Assembly: GCF_026344135.1 (NCBI RefSeq)
Contig: NZ_JAPKNA010000001.1
Coordinates: 868,001 to 932,000, forward strand
Direction of reading: 5' to 3'
Length of the DNA: 64,000 nt
From: Alcaligenes parafaecalis
GTDB lineage: Bacteria; Pseudomonadota; Gammaproteobacteria; Burkholderiales; Burkholderiaceae_B
The notes beneath the pieces were generated by a model. The model did no database searches. It was not told where the DNA came from and was given only the letters and a program-made list of their open reading frames with translations. Each line of letters opens with the position of its first letter. The first letter of the stretch is position 1. The translations under genes and the position numbers were made by a program. This document shows, piece after piece, positions 9,238-17,739 of this stretch.

Positions 9238-9798
9238 TTAGACCGTCATGATCTCGGCTTCTTTCAGGGCGATCAGCTTATCGACCTCAGCCACGTACTT
9301 GTCGGTCAGCTTCTGGACTTCTTCCTGGGCACGACGCTCGTCGTCCTCAGAGATTTCCTTGTCCTTGACTTGCTTTTTGAGCGTGTCATTGGCATCACGA
9401 CGCAGGTTGCGAATGGCCACTTTGGCATCTTCGCCTTCACCGCGTACGACTTTAGCCAGATCGCGGCGGCGCTCTTCAGTCAGCGCGGGCATAGGCACAC
9501 GAATGCTCTCGCCCATGGAGATGGGGTTCAGACCCAGCTCGTTGTCGCGAATGGCTTTTTCAATGGGGCCAGCCATATGCTTTTCCCACACCTGAACGTT
9601 CAGGGTACGAGCATCCACCACCGTGATGTTACCCACCTGGCTAACAGGCACCATGGAGCCGTAATACTCAACCTGGATGTGATCCAGCAAGCCTGCAGTA
9701 GCACGGCCAGTGCGAATTTTGGCCAGGCCTGCCTTGAGAGACTCGAGGGACTTACCCATCCGGCTGTCGGTCGATGCTTTAATCTCGGAAAGACTCAT
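9238..9798 (-). CDS. frr: Ribosome recycling factor
   Basis: Splits post-termination ribosomes together with EF-G. The 186-residue protein matches the full family length, with LAKIRTGRA near the N-terminus, the hinge and domain II around residues 30-105 (YYGSMVPVSQVGNI), and the signature LTEERRRDLAKVVR before the second long helix of domain I. The start MSLSEIKAST is 19 bases from the pyrH stop. Typical pyrH-frr-uppS neighbourhood; nothing odd. Confidence 0.97.
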   Translation of the reverse strand: MSLSEIKASTDSRMGKSLESLKAGLAKIRTGRATAGLLDHIQVEYYGSMVPVSQVGNITVVDARTLNVQVWEKHMAGPIEKAIRDNELGLNPISMGESIRVPMPALTEERRRDLAKVVRGEGEDAKVAIRNLRRDANDTLKKQVKDKEISEDDERRAQEEVQKLTDKYVAEVDKLIALKEAEIMTV

Positions 9799-9817
9799 GG
9801 ACTAAATTCCTATAACT

Positions 9818-10534
9818 TTAAACGTGAACCAGGGTGCCCTCGTCCTCACCAGAGACCGCGCGCGTCAAGGCGCCGGGCTTGTTGATGGAGAACACTTTGA
9901 TAGGCAATTTCTGATCGCGACACAAGGCAAATGCCGTGGCATCCATCACTTCCAGACGACGCACGATGGCCTCGTCAAAGCTGATGCGGGCATAGCGGGT
10001 CGCGCCTGGATCTTTATTGGGATCGGCACTGTAAATGCCATCGACTTTGGTCGCTTTCAGTACGATTTCCGCCCCAATCTCGGCACCGCGCAGGGCTGCT
10101 GCCGTATCGGTGGTGAAAAACGGGTTACCCGTACCAGCCGCAAAAATAACAACTTTGTTTTCTTCCAGGTAACGCAAAGCCTTGGGTCGAATGTAAGGCT
10201 CTACCACCTGTTCAATATTCAGAGCAGATTGCACGCGGGCATCCAGGCCACGGTGCTTCAAGGCATCTTGCAAGGCCAGAGCATTCATGACGGTAGCCAT
10301 CATGCCCATGTAGTCGGCCGTAGCACGATCCATGCCCTGGGCACCGGGTGCGATGCCGCGAAAGATATTGCCCCCGCCAATCACGATAGCCAACTGTACC
10401 CCCAACTGGGCAACTTGGGCGATCTCCTCCGTCATACGAATGATTGTGCTGCGATTAATACCGAACGAGTCCTCGCCCATCAGCGCTTCGCCGGAGAGCT
10501 TCAACAGAACACGTTTGTAATGAGGGGTAGTCAT
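9818..10534 (-). CDS. pyrH: UMP kinase PyrH
   Basis: Phosphorylates UMP to UDP in pyrimidine nucleotide synthesis; hexameric member of the amino-acid-kinase fold. The 238 residues start MTTPHYKRVLLKLSGEAL, with the phosphate-binding KLSGEAL, the GGGNIFRG loop and the family segment FAAGTGNPFFTTDTAA. The track of the frame continues upstream to 10621, but that would add 29 residues with no family match and overlap a strong hairpin, so the ATG at 10534 is used. A 12-bp stem-loop separates it from tsf. Confidence 0.95.
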   Translation of the reverse strand: MTTPHYKRVLLKLSGEALMGEDSFGINRSTIIRMTEEIAQVAQLGVQLAIVIGGGNIFRGIAPGAQGMDRATADYMGMMATVMNALALQDALKHRGLDARVQSALNIEQVVEPYIRPKALRYLEENKVVIFAAGTGNPFFTTDTAAALRGAEIGAEIVLKATKVDGIYSADPNKDPGATRYARISFDEAIVRRLEVMDATAFALCRDQKLPIKVFSINKPGALTRAVSGEDEGTLVHV

Positions 10535-10580
10535 GGTTGGGATTCCAAGTGACGAAGACAGAAGAGAGTGTAAAGCAGCA

Positions 10581-10610
10581 GGGCAGGCACCGCCACTACG
10601 GTGCCTGCCC
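10581..10610 (-). terminator. Perfect 12-bp stem-loop between tsf and pyrH
   Basis: Left arm 10581-10592 (gggcaggcaccg) and right arm 10599-10610 are exactly complementary around a 6-base loop. On the minus-strand transcript it comes 18 bases after the tsf stop, but the sequence that follows (TGCTGCTTTAC) is only weakly U-rich. It is therefore more likely a partial terminator, attenuator or RNA-end protector than a full stop, allowing less pyrH than tsf message. Confidence 0.6.
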
Positions 10611-10627
10611 TGAAAAAACAAGCTAGA

Positions 10628-11506
10628 TTAGGCTTGGCCGGCAGCAGCAGCTACCTCAGCGGCGAAATCTTCAACACGCTTTTCAATGCCTTCACCCACA
10701 ACGTACAGGGTAAAGCCAGCGATCGATGCTTTTTTCTCGGTCAGCATTTGCTGCACGCTTTGCTTGTCGTTCTTGACGAAAGGCTGGCTCAGCAGAGTCA
10801 CTTCTTTCAGGAACTTGGCAACAGCGCCATCAACCATTTTGGTGACGATATCAGCAGGCTTGCCCGATTCAGCGGCCTTCTGAGCAGCCACGGAGCGCTC
10901 GGCTTCGATTTCAGCAACGTCAACGCCCGAACCGTCCAGTGCCTTAGGACGAGTTGCAGCGATGTGCATGGCCAGATCTTTACCCACTTCTTCGTCACCA
11001 CCGGCGAAGTCAACCAATACGCCGATCTTGCCACCGTGAACGTAGCTGGCCAGTTGGCCGGCTGTTTCGTAACGCTGGAAGCGACGGATCGAGATGTTTT
11101 CACCAATCTTGCCAACCAGAGCAGCACGCACGGTCTCGACATTGCTGTCGGCCAGTGGCAGTTCAGCCAAAGCGGCCAGGTCTGCTGGGTTGTTCTTGGC
11201 GACCAGTTGAGCGACGTCGTTGATAAAGCCGATGAAATCATCGTTCTTGGCAACAAAGTCGGTTTCGCAGTTAACTTCAACTACGGAGCCGGTCTTGGCG
11301 TCGTCAGCGATGTAAACAGAAACCAGGCCTTCAGCGGTAACGCGGGTAGCTGCCTTGCTAGCCTTGCTGCCCAGCTTCACGCGCAAGATTTCTTCAGCAC
11401 GTGCCATATCGCCGTCGGCTTCGGTCAGTGCTTTTTTGCATTCCATCATGGGCGCGTCGGTTTTCTCGCGCAATTCTTTAACCATCGATGCGGTGATTTG
11501 AGCCAC
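10628..11506 (-). CDS. tsf: Translation elongation factor Ts
   Basis: Guanine nucleotide exchange factor that recycles EF-Tu-GDP. The 292 residues include the N-terminal UBA-like module with KTDAPMMECKKAL, and the core signature CETDFVAKNDDF used to contact EF-Tu. The start is assigned to GTG at 11506, which has GGAG 6 bases upstream and gives the family beginning (V)AQITASMVKELR. The TTG at 11518 that would extend the frame lies within the ribosome-binding site region. It follows rpsB by 111 bases that hold two hairpins. Confidence 0.95.
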   Translation of the reverse strand: MAQITASMVKELREKTDAPMMECKKALTEADGDMARAEEILRVKLGSKASKAATRVTAEGLVSVYIADDAKTGSVVEVNCETDFVAKNDDFIGFINDVAQLVAKNNPADLAALAELPLADSNVETVRAALVGKIGENISIRRFQRYETAGQLASYVHGGKIGVLVDFAGGDEEVGKDLAMHIAATRPKALDGSGVDVAEIEAERSVAAQKAAESGKPADIVTKMVDGAVAKFLKEVTLLSQPFVKNDKQSVQQMLTEKKASIAGFTLYVVGEGIEKRVEDFAAEVAAAAGQA

Positions 11507-11531
11507 GGTTTTCTCCAATTCTGTAGAACAT

Positions 11532-11607
11532 GCCCCGGCAAGCCGGGGCGATACGAAAGGTCACTGTAGCTGTCTGCCATGACAACTTATGGTGTCGGGC
11601 AGACAGC
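11532..11607 (-). promoter_or_regulatory. Two stem-loops in the rpsB-tsf intergenic region
   Basis: Hairpin A pairs 11532-11539 with 11542-11549 (gccccggc/gccggggc, 2-base loop). Hairpin B pairs 11569-11578 with 11598-11607 (gctgtctgcc/ggcagacagc), with further partial pairing in the loop. Neither is followed by a U-run on the minus strand, so they are not classical terminators. In E. coli the rpsB-tsf spacer also reduces distal expression; a similar attenuating or processing role is inferred here. Confidence 0.5.
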
Positions 11608-11617
11608 GGTGAACCTG

Positions 11618-12367
11618 TTACTCCTGGGCGTCAGCCTGAACTTCGACGAATTCTTCGTCAGCAGCGATCTCTTCAACCAGACCGTTCAGGTTCTGTTCGC
11701 GGCCAGCCAACACGGCGTCAGCCATGCCACGTGCGTACAGAGCGATAGCCTTGGCCGAGTCATCGTTACCAGGAATCACGAAATCCAGACCTTCTGGCGA
11801 GTGGTTGGTATCAACCACGGCCACAACTGGGATACCCAGTGTGCGAGCTTCAGCCACAGCAATCTTGTGGTAGCCGACGTCGATCACGAACAATGCGTCA
11901 GGCAGGTTGTTCATGTCTTTGATGCCGCCGATGGCCTTGTTCAGCTTTTCCAGTTCGCGCTCGAACATCAAGGCTTCTTTCTTGCTCATGGTTTCCAGAC
12001 GGCCTTCAGCCATCTGACCTTCCATTTCTTTCAGGCGCTTGATGGAGGTCTTGACCGTTTTGAAGTTGGTCATCATGCCACCCAACCAGCGGCTGTCAAC
12101 GTAAGGCATACCGCAACGCTCGGCCTCAGCAGCGACCAGTTCGCGAGCAGCACGCTTGGTGCCTACGAACAGCACGTTGCCGCCACGAGCAGCCAGTTGA
12201 CGCACGAATTTGGTTGCTTCTTCGTACTGAACAACCGTTTTTTCCAGGTTGATGATGTGGATGTTGTTACGCTGACCGAAGATGAACGGAGCCATCTTGG
12301 GATTCCAGTAACGGGTTTGGTGGCCAAAGTGCACACCAGCTTCCAGCATTTCACGCATTAAAGACAT
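11618..12367 (-). CDS. rpsB: 30S ribosomal protein S2
   Basis: Small-subunit protein needed late in 30S assembly. The 249 residues begin MSLMREMLEAGVHFGHQTRYWNP, with the S2 signatures KMAPFIFGQRNNIHIINLEKT, RWLGGMMTNFKT and DTNHSPEG. The ATG at 12367 has GGAG 7 bases upstream; an in-frame TTG at 12379 overlaps that site and is rejected. This is the first gene of the long minus-strand block and is preceded by a leader of unknown length in the divergent gap with map. Confidence 0.97.
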   Translation of the reverse strand: MSLMREMLEAGVHFGHQTRYWNPKMAPFIFGQRNNIHIINLEKTVVQYEEATKFVRQLAARGGNVLFVGTKRAARELVAAEAERCGMPYVDSRWLGGMMTNFKTVKTSIKRLKEMEGQMAEGRLETMSKKEALMFERELEKLNKAIGGIKDMNNLPDALFVIDVGYHKIAVAEARTLGIPVVAVVDTNHSPEGLDFVIPGNDDSAKAIALYARGMADAVLAGREQNLNGLVEEIAADEEFVEVQADAQE

Positions 12368-13029
12368 AAAGTTCTCCAAGGGTTTGGTCTTGTAACTGCC
12401 CGGTATCCGGTAAGGGCCGCAGCCTGTGCTGCATTCCAGACACCCCGAGACGGACAGTCACGCGATTTACAACTTAACTACATTAAAAACGTCGCCCAAC
12501 ATGAGTGACGCCTGCACTACAACGGACTCGCGCCACCTGGCAGATGAAAAATCTGCCCGTCGGGCCCAAGCCTGTAACTTTTCTGGCCACCCCCTGCATA
12601 CAGCGCACTGTTCGCAGGTGTATCCTAGAGGATTGGATTGGCCAGCACGTGTTGAACAGGAACCGATCCGCAGCGATGAATGTGCAAGTCAGCCTGGCTG
12701 TCTTGTCTGACCCTCTTGCTGCTGTCGTCGCTTTAGCCAAGGCTAATTACTGTTCCTGCGATCCCGCTGGCCATCATGTGTTGTGAATTTAGCGGCTTGT
12801 TGCTGCCTGTCCGCCACGTACCCTGAGATTCGTTCGCTGATGCCAGCTTGTTATACAGCTTGTTGTACATACGATCCAAGTTATTCAGATCATCTGAAAA
12901 CAGGCCTGCCAAGCCAAGGAAACCCAGATACTGCGCGGCACTCAACAGACTAAAGTGGTCTGTGCGGCACTGCAAAATTCACAAAAGCCTATAATTCTAC
13001 TATTTTTCAATAGACCTGTTCAAGTTGCT
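12368..13029. other. Divergent intergenic region between rpsB and map (662 bp)
   Basis: Holds the rpsB leader and promoter on the minus side and the map promoter on the plus side. I see a 7-bp stem with 5-base loop at 12539-12557 (ggcagat gaaaa atctgcc), but no hexamer pair for rpsB good enough to call. Short frames exist, for example minus 12733-12975 starting at TTG. None has a ribosome-binding site or a recognisable protein. The stretch 12780-13010 is clearly more AT-rich than its neighbours. Confidence 0.6.
12990..12995 (+). promoter_or_regulatory. Likely -10 element of the map promoter
   Basis: A perfect TATAAT lies 35 bases before the map ATG, in an AT-rich setting. The hexamer 17 bases upstream (GCACTG, 12967-12972) is a poor -35, so strength is uncertain. 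This is the only consensus -10 in the gap on this strand close to map. Confidence 0.5.
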
Positions 13030-13830
13030 ATGAGTATTCTCGTCACAGACCCCACTGATCTCGATAAAATGCGCGCCGCTTGCCAGACGGCAGCCTCCAT
13101 CCTTGACTACCTGACTCCCTTCGTCAAAGCGGGCGTCACCACAGGCGAATTAGACCGCCTGTGCCTGGAGCGCATCAATGAATTAGGGGTCAAATCGGCC
13201 ACCGTGGGTTACGCGCCCCCTGGCTATCCGCCCTTTCCAGGTTCTATTTGCACCTCCGTCAACCACGTTATCTGTCACGGCATTCCCGGCGATAAAGTGT
13301 TGAAAAATGGCGACATTCTGAATATGGACGTCACCATTATTCAGGACGGCTGGTTTGGTGATACCAGCCGCATGTACTACGTAGGTGAACCCAGCATCCT
13401 GGGCCGCCGCCTGACTGAAACCACTTACGAATGCATGTGGTTGGGTATTGACCAAGTCAAACCCGGCGCCACGCTGGGTGATGTGGGCCACGCCATTCAG
13501 CAACACGCTGAAAAACAAGGCTTTTCCGTGGTACGCGAATATTGCGGACACGGTGTGGGCCAGAAATTCCACCAGGACCCGCAAGTGCTGCACTACGGCA
13601 AGCCCGGCACTGGTGTGAAACTGGAACCCGGCATGATCTTCACCATTGAGCCCATGATCAACGCGGGCCGTCGTGAACTGCGCACCCTGGCCGACCAATG
13701 GACTGTTGTCACCCGCGACCACAGCTTGTCGGCCCAATGGGAGCACGCCGTGCTGGTGACCGATACCGGCTACGAAGTGCTGACCGTCTCGCCCGGCATG
13801 CCTGCCCCTCCGGCCATCATCAAGGCGTAA
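13030..13830 (+). CDS. map: Methionine aminopeptidase, type I
   Basis: Removes the initiator methionine from nascent proteins. The 266-residue pita-bread enzyme shows the metal-ligand motifs NMDVTIIQDGWFGDTSRMY (two aspartates), GHGVGQKFHQDPQVLHYG (histidine), EPGMIFTIEP (glutamate) and the final EHAVLVT. The start MSILVTDPTDLDKM at 13030 matches the family; a GTG/ATG extension to 12955 would run through the TATAAT promoter. Usually map lies next to rpsB and points away from it, as here. It ends 3 bases before glnD. Confidence 0.95.
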   Translation: MSILVTDPTDLDKMRAACQTAASILDYLTPFVKAGVTTGELDRLCLERINELGVKSATVGYAPPGYPPFPGSICTSVNHVICHGIPGDKVLKNGDILNMDVTIIQDGWFGDTSRMYYVGEPSILGRRLTETTYECMWLGIDQVKPGATLGDVGHAIQQHAEKQGFSVVREYCGHGVGQKFHQDPQVLHYGKPGTGVKLEPGMIFTIEPMINAGRRELRTLADQWTVVTRDHSLSAQWEHAVLVTDTGYEVLTVSPGMPAPPAIIKA

Positions 13831-13833
13831 ACC

Positions 13834-16413
13834 ATGTCTTTCCTGGCCCAGCTTCGCGACAGAATTGCTTGCCGCCGGGCTCGGGCCTACGAGCGCTTCC
13901 GGCAGGACCTGCATTGTGACCGCCTGCTGAAAAGCCTGTGCCAGATTTGCGATCAAGGCCTGCGTGAGCTGCTGGATCGCTACCCTTTGCCTCGCCAGGC
14001 CAGCCTGGCGGCGCTGGGTGGCTACGGTCGTGGCGAGCTCTACCCGCACTCGGATGTAGACCTGCTGATCCTCTTGCAGCGTGAACCCAACGCGCAGGAC
14101 ATTGACCGCATTCAGGCCCTGGTCGCCGCACTCTGGGACATAGGCCTGGCCCCCAGCCACAATGTGGCCACGCCCGCACAGTGCCTGGAACAAGCCAACC
14201 AGGACATCACTACCGAAACCGCCTTGCTGGAAAGCCGCTGGCTAGCGGGCTCGCGCCTGTTACTGCGCCATGCACAACAGCAACTGCAAAGCCAGATGGA
14301 CCCGCAGGCTTTCTTTTTGGCCAAGCAGGCCGAACAGCAACAGCGCCATGCGCACTTGCAAGACACGCCCTATTCCCTGGAGCCCAATTGCAAAGAGTCG
14401 CCCGGCGCCTTGCGGGACCTGCAAGTCCTGCTCTGGATGGCGCGAGCTGCGGGCCTGGGGCGTAGCTGGGTGGATGTTGCCCAATCTGAACTGTTGACCC
14501 AATCTGAACTGAAAGCCCTGCAACGGGTAGAAGAAGCCTTCAAGCGCCTGCGTATCGAGCTTCATCTGCTGACCGGGCGCGCCGAAGACCGGCTACTGTT
14601 TGATCTGCAACCTCGTCTGGCAGAAATCTACGGCTTTCAACCCACTGCTACCCGCCGCGCCAGCGAACTGCTGATGCAGCGTTACTACTGGGCGGCCAAA
14701 ATCGTCAGTCAGTTGAATCTGATCCTGATGCGCAGCATTGAAGAGCACCTGTTTCCGCAAACCGATCAGGCGCCCCAGATTCTGGACCCTCACTTTCAGA
14801 TTCATCACGGCCAACTGGAGTTGCGTCAGCCCGATGGCTTTGAGCAGGACCCTTCCTTGATATTTGTGGCGATGCTGCATTTACAGCAACAGCCTAATCT
14901 ACGCGGCCTGAAGGCTGATACCTTGCGCGCCCTTTGGCATGCCCGCCGCCTGATTGACGCCAAGTTCCGGGCCGAGCCCCGCAATCGACGTTTGTTTCTG
15001 GACATTCTTCAGCAGAACAAAGGCATTGTGCACACGCTGCGCCTGATGAACCTGCTGAATCTGCTTCCCCGCTACCTGCCCGTTTTCCGGCGTGTGGTCG
15101 GCCAGATGCAACACGACCTGTTCCATGCCTACACCGTGGACGAGCACACGCTGAAAGTCATACGCAACCTGCGTCGCTTCACCATGGCCGAGCACAGCGA
15201 AGAGCTGTCCATGGCCAATCAGTTAATGAGTGGTTTTGATCGTCACTGGCTGCTGTACATCGCCGCCCTCTTTCATGACATTGCCAAAGGACGCGGCGGC
15301 AATCACTCCGAACTGGGCGCCCAGGACGCACTGGCGTTTTGCCAGGACCACGGACTGATGCCTGTCGATGCCGAACTGGTGGTCTTTCTGGTTCGCGAGC
15401 ACCTGAGCATGTCGCAAGTAGCCCAAAAGCGCGACCTGAGCGACCCGCATGTCATCTTTCAGTTCCTGCAAACGGTAGGCACGGAACGCCGCCTGACGGC
15501 TTTGTACCTGCTGACTGTGGCCGACATTCGCGCCACCAGCCCAACTGTCTGGAACTCCTGGAAAGGCAAGCTGCTGGAAGACCTGTACAACCTGACACTT
15601 GCCGCACTGGGCCGCCAGGCCAAGGACGGCGTGTCTGTACTGGATCAGCGCAAGCACGACGCCGCAGGCGAAATACGCCTGGCCGGACTGCTGGACGACG
15701 CCCGCGAAGATTTCTGGCAGTGGCTGGATAAACCCTACTTTCTGCGTCACGATGCCAGCGAAATTGCCTGGCACACAATTCAGCTCTATCACCAGTCCCA
15801 CAGCCTGACACCGATTGTGCGCATCCGTCCTGCCGGGCAGACCGACGCCTTGCAGGTGCTGGTCTATACCAAAGACGCTAGCGGCCTGTTTTTACGTATC
15901 TGTCGCTATTTTGACAGCCAGGCTGTCAGCATTCAGGATGCCCGCATCTACACCACCCGTCATGGCTGGGCACTGGACAGCTTTATCGTCATGCTGCCCG
16001 CTTACGATCACGCACTGCGGCGTGACCCCTTGCTGATCGAAACCGAGCTGTGTCAGGCACTGCAACAGGATGTGCTCCCTAGCGAGCACATCAACTATCA
16101 CTATCGCGATATTCGTTCGCGTCGCGCCCGTGTCTTTCCTATCCAGCCCACCGTGGACTTACGCCCGGACGACAAGGGCCAGGACTGGATTTTGACGCTT
16201 AGTGCCACAGACCGACGCGGTTTGCTGTACAGTCTCGCCCAGGTATTCGAGCACCACGATGTGCGACTGCGCTCGGCCAAAGTCATGACCTTGGGCGATC
16301 GCGTGGAAGACGTGTTCATCCTCAATGGTGCCGCGCTGGAACAAAACCGGAATCAATTGCGCCTGGAGCGCGATGTACGCCTAGCCCTCTCTCAACAAGC
16401 CTCCCCGTCTTAA
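13834..16413 (+). CDS. glnD: Bifunctional uridylyltransferase/uridylyl-removing enzyme GlnD
   Basis: Senses glutamine and attaches or removes UMP on PII proteins, setting glutamine synthetase and NtrBC activity. The 859 residues have the expected four parts. A nucleotidyltransferase domain carries GGYGRGELYPHSDVD (catalytic Asp74 and Asp76), and an HD hydrolase domain carries ALFHDIAKGRGG. Two C-terminal ACT domains bind glutamine (around 690-770 and 790-855, the second including LSATDRRGLLYSLAQVFEHH). Length is normal. It follows map by 3 bases and its stop overlaps the next ATG (TAATG). Confidence 0.96.
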   Translation: MSFLAQLRDRIACRRARAYERFRQDLHCDRLLKSLCQICDQGLRELLDRYPLPRQASLAALGGYGRGELYPHSDVDLLILLQREPNAQDIDRIQALVAALWDIGLAPSHNVATPAQCLEQANQDITTETALLESRWLAGSRLLLRHAQQQLQSQMDPQAFFLAKQAEQQQRHAHLQDTPYSLEPNCKESPGALRDLQVLLWMARAAGLGRSWVDVAQSELLTQSELKALQRVEEAFKRLRIELHLLTGRAEDRLLFDLQPRLAEIYGFQPTATRRASELLMQRYYWAAKIVSQLNLILMRSIEEHLFPQTDQAPQILDPHFQIHHGQLELRQPDGFEQDPSLIFVAMLHLQQQPNLRGLKADTLRALWHARRLIDAKFRAEPRNRRLFLDILQQNKGIVHTLRLMNLLNLLPRYLPVFRRVVGQMQHDLFHAYTVDEHTLKVIRNLRRFTMAEHSEELSMANQLMSGFDRHWLLYIAALFHDIAKGRGGNHSELGAQDALAFCQDHGLMPVDAELVVFLVREHLSMSQVAQKRDLSDPHVIFQFLQTVGTERRLTALYLLTVADIRATSPTVWNSWKGKLLEDLYNLTLAALGRQAKDGVSVLDQRKHDAAGEIRLAGLLDDAREDFWQWLDKPYFLRHDASEIAWHTIQLYHQSHSLTPIVRIRPAGQTDALQVLVYTKDASGLFLRICRYFDSQAVSIQDARIYTTRHGWALDSFIVMLPAYDHALRRDPLLIETELCQALQQDVLPSEHINYHYRDIRSRRARVFPIQPTVDLRPDDKGQDWILTLSATDRRGLLYSLAQVFEHHDVRLRSAKVMTLGDRVEDVFILNGAALEQNRNQLRLERDVRLALSQQASPS

Positions 16414-17126
16414 TGGAAATCTCCTCCGTATTCGCTGATGTCAGCCGCAGCTTTCTGTTTGCTTTGGCGACCTTACTGCCCATGCTTAATCCACCTGCGG
16501 CAGCCCCCATCTTTCTGACCCTCACGGAAGGCGCCAGCGTGCCTGACCGTGCCCGCCTGGCCAAGAAAGTAGCCATCAATATTTTCATCATGCTGGCCAT
16601 TGCGATGGTGGCGGGAAATATCGTGCTGAATTTCTTTGGCATCTCCCTGCCCATCATTCGTATCGGCGGGGGTCTACTTGTGATCGGCACCGCCTGGCGC
16701 CTGATCAACGCCTCGGACTTTGATGCCGCCCATGCCCAGAACATGGCCGAGTCCTATTCCTGGGAACAGATTCGCTCCAAAGCCTTCTACCCCCTGACCT
16801 TCCCCATGCTTTGTGGCCCCGGCTCCCTGTCCGCCGCGCTGACGGTAGGTGCAACTTTGCACGACAACTCGGTCACCGGCACCATGAGCAAACTGGCTGG
16901 AGCCCTGCCTGCTATTGCCGCCGCCAGTTTTATTGTGTTTCTGGCCTTACGTTTTGCATCGCAATTCCTGTACAAACTGGGTAAAAATGGCACGGCTGTC
17001 GTGATGCGCTTGTCCGCCTTCATTCTTTTGTGTTTGGGCGTGCAGATTACCTGGGCCGGTTTCCATGAACTTTTCCTGGGTTTGCTACACGAAGCCTCTA
17101 CCTTTCATTCTTTGAGTTCTTCTTGA
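16413..17126 (+). CDS. MarC family integral membrane protein
   Basis: Member of the MarC/UPF0056 family, inner membrane proteins with about six helices whose transported substrate, if any, is not established. The 237 residues include the N-terminal PMLNPPAAAPIFLTLTEG, the central IRIGGGLLVIGTAWRLI and the family motif PLTFPMLCGPGSLSAALT. The ATG overlaps the glnD stop by one base, so translation is probably coupled. Despite the family name, a link to antibiotic resistance has not held up for E. coli MarC. Function here is unknown. Confidence 0.85.
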   Translation: MEISSVFADVSRSFLFALATLLPMLNPPAAAPIFLTLTEGASVPDRARLAKKVAINIFIMLAIAMVAGNIVLNFFGISLPIIRIGGGLLVIGTAWRLINASDFDAAHAQNMAESYSWEQIRSKAFYPLTFPMLCGPGSLSAALTVGATLHDNSVTGTMSKLAGALPAIAAASFIVFLALRFASQFLYKLGKNGTAVVMRLSAFILLCLGVQITWAGFHELFLGLLHEASTFHSLSSS

Positions 17127-17130
17127 TACC

Positions 17131-17631
17131 ATGGCCGCAACACTTCGCCAGTCCGCTGCACCCTATTACCTGATCGCCCTGCTCGCCTTTTCGGGCGTAG
17201 GCATTGCCCTGCTTTCCCAGCACGTCTTCAGCATCCCGCCTTGCGCCTGGTGCGTCTTGCAACGCTTTATTTTCATCGTTCTGGGCCTGTTCAGCCTGAT
17301 CGCTGGCGTACTGCGCCAACTGGGCCATCAACGCAGCTCCACCCTGGCCAGCCTGCTGGGCCTGGCGACAGCCGTGGGCGGCATTTTAGCCGCCTGGTAT
17401 CAGGTCTCCGTCGCACAGCACTTGTTTAGCTGCGACCAAACCTTTGCAGATCGCTTCATCACCCAATCTGGCCTGGAAAGCGGCCTGCCTTGGCTATTCG
17501 GCATTTACGCTTCCTGCATGGATGCACGCCAGCCGCTGCTGGGGATTGAGTACGCGTACTGGAGCCTGGCTCTGTTTGTGATTCTGGGCTTGGGTATGCT
17601 GGTGACGCTGTTCAAGCATCGTAGCGCTTGA
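17131..17631 (+). CDS. dsbB: Disulfide bond formation protein DsbB
   Basis: Inner membrane quinone reductase that reoxidises periplasmic DsbA. The 166-residue protein has four hydrophobic helices, the first loop Cys pair PCAWCVLQR (Cys38, Cys41) and the second periplasmic pair Cys101 (FSCDQTF) and Cys129 (YASCMDA). All four redox cysteines are therefore present. It starts 4 bases after the MarC gene and is followed by a good intrinsic terminator, so it ends the map-glnD-marC-dsbB unit. Confidence 0.94.
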   Translation: MAATLRQSAAPYYLIALLAFSGVGIALLSQHVFSIPPCAWCVLQRFIFIVLGLFSLIAGVLRQLGHQRSSTLASLLGLATAVGGILAAWYQVSVAQHLFSCDQTFADRFITQSGLESGLPWLFGIYASCMDARQPLLGIEYAYWSLALFVILGLGMLVTLFKHRSA

Positions 17632-17673
17632 GCATTTCAGTCGCCCGCTAACAGCTCTACCTGATTGAACGAC

Positions 17674-17717
17674 ACCCCAACAAGTGGACAGCGCTTCAAT
17701 TTGTTGGGGTATTTTTT
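17674..17717 (+). terminator. Rho-independent terminator after dsbB
   Basis: Arms 17674-17683 (accccaacaa) and 17701-17710 (ttgttggggt) pair perfectly over 10 bp around a 17-base loop and are followed by ATTTTTTAT. It lies 43 bases past the dsbB stop on the plus strand. There is no T-run in the opposite direction. Confidence 0.85.
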
Positions 17718-17739
17718 ATATCCAAATTCGATGAGCGCC

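Noticed and set aside
12733..12975. 80-codon minus-strand frame in the rpsB-map gap (YLGFLGLAGLF stretch)
   Set aside because: It starts at TTG without a ribosome-binding site; the hydrophobic stretch is suggestive but no family is recognised and the frame lies next to the map promoter.
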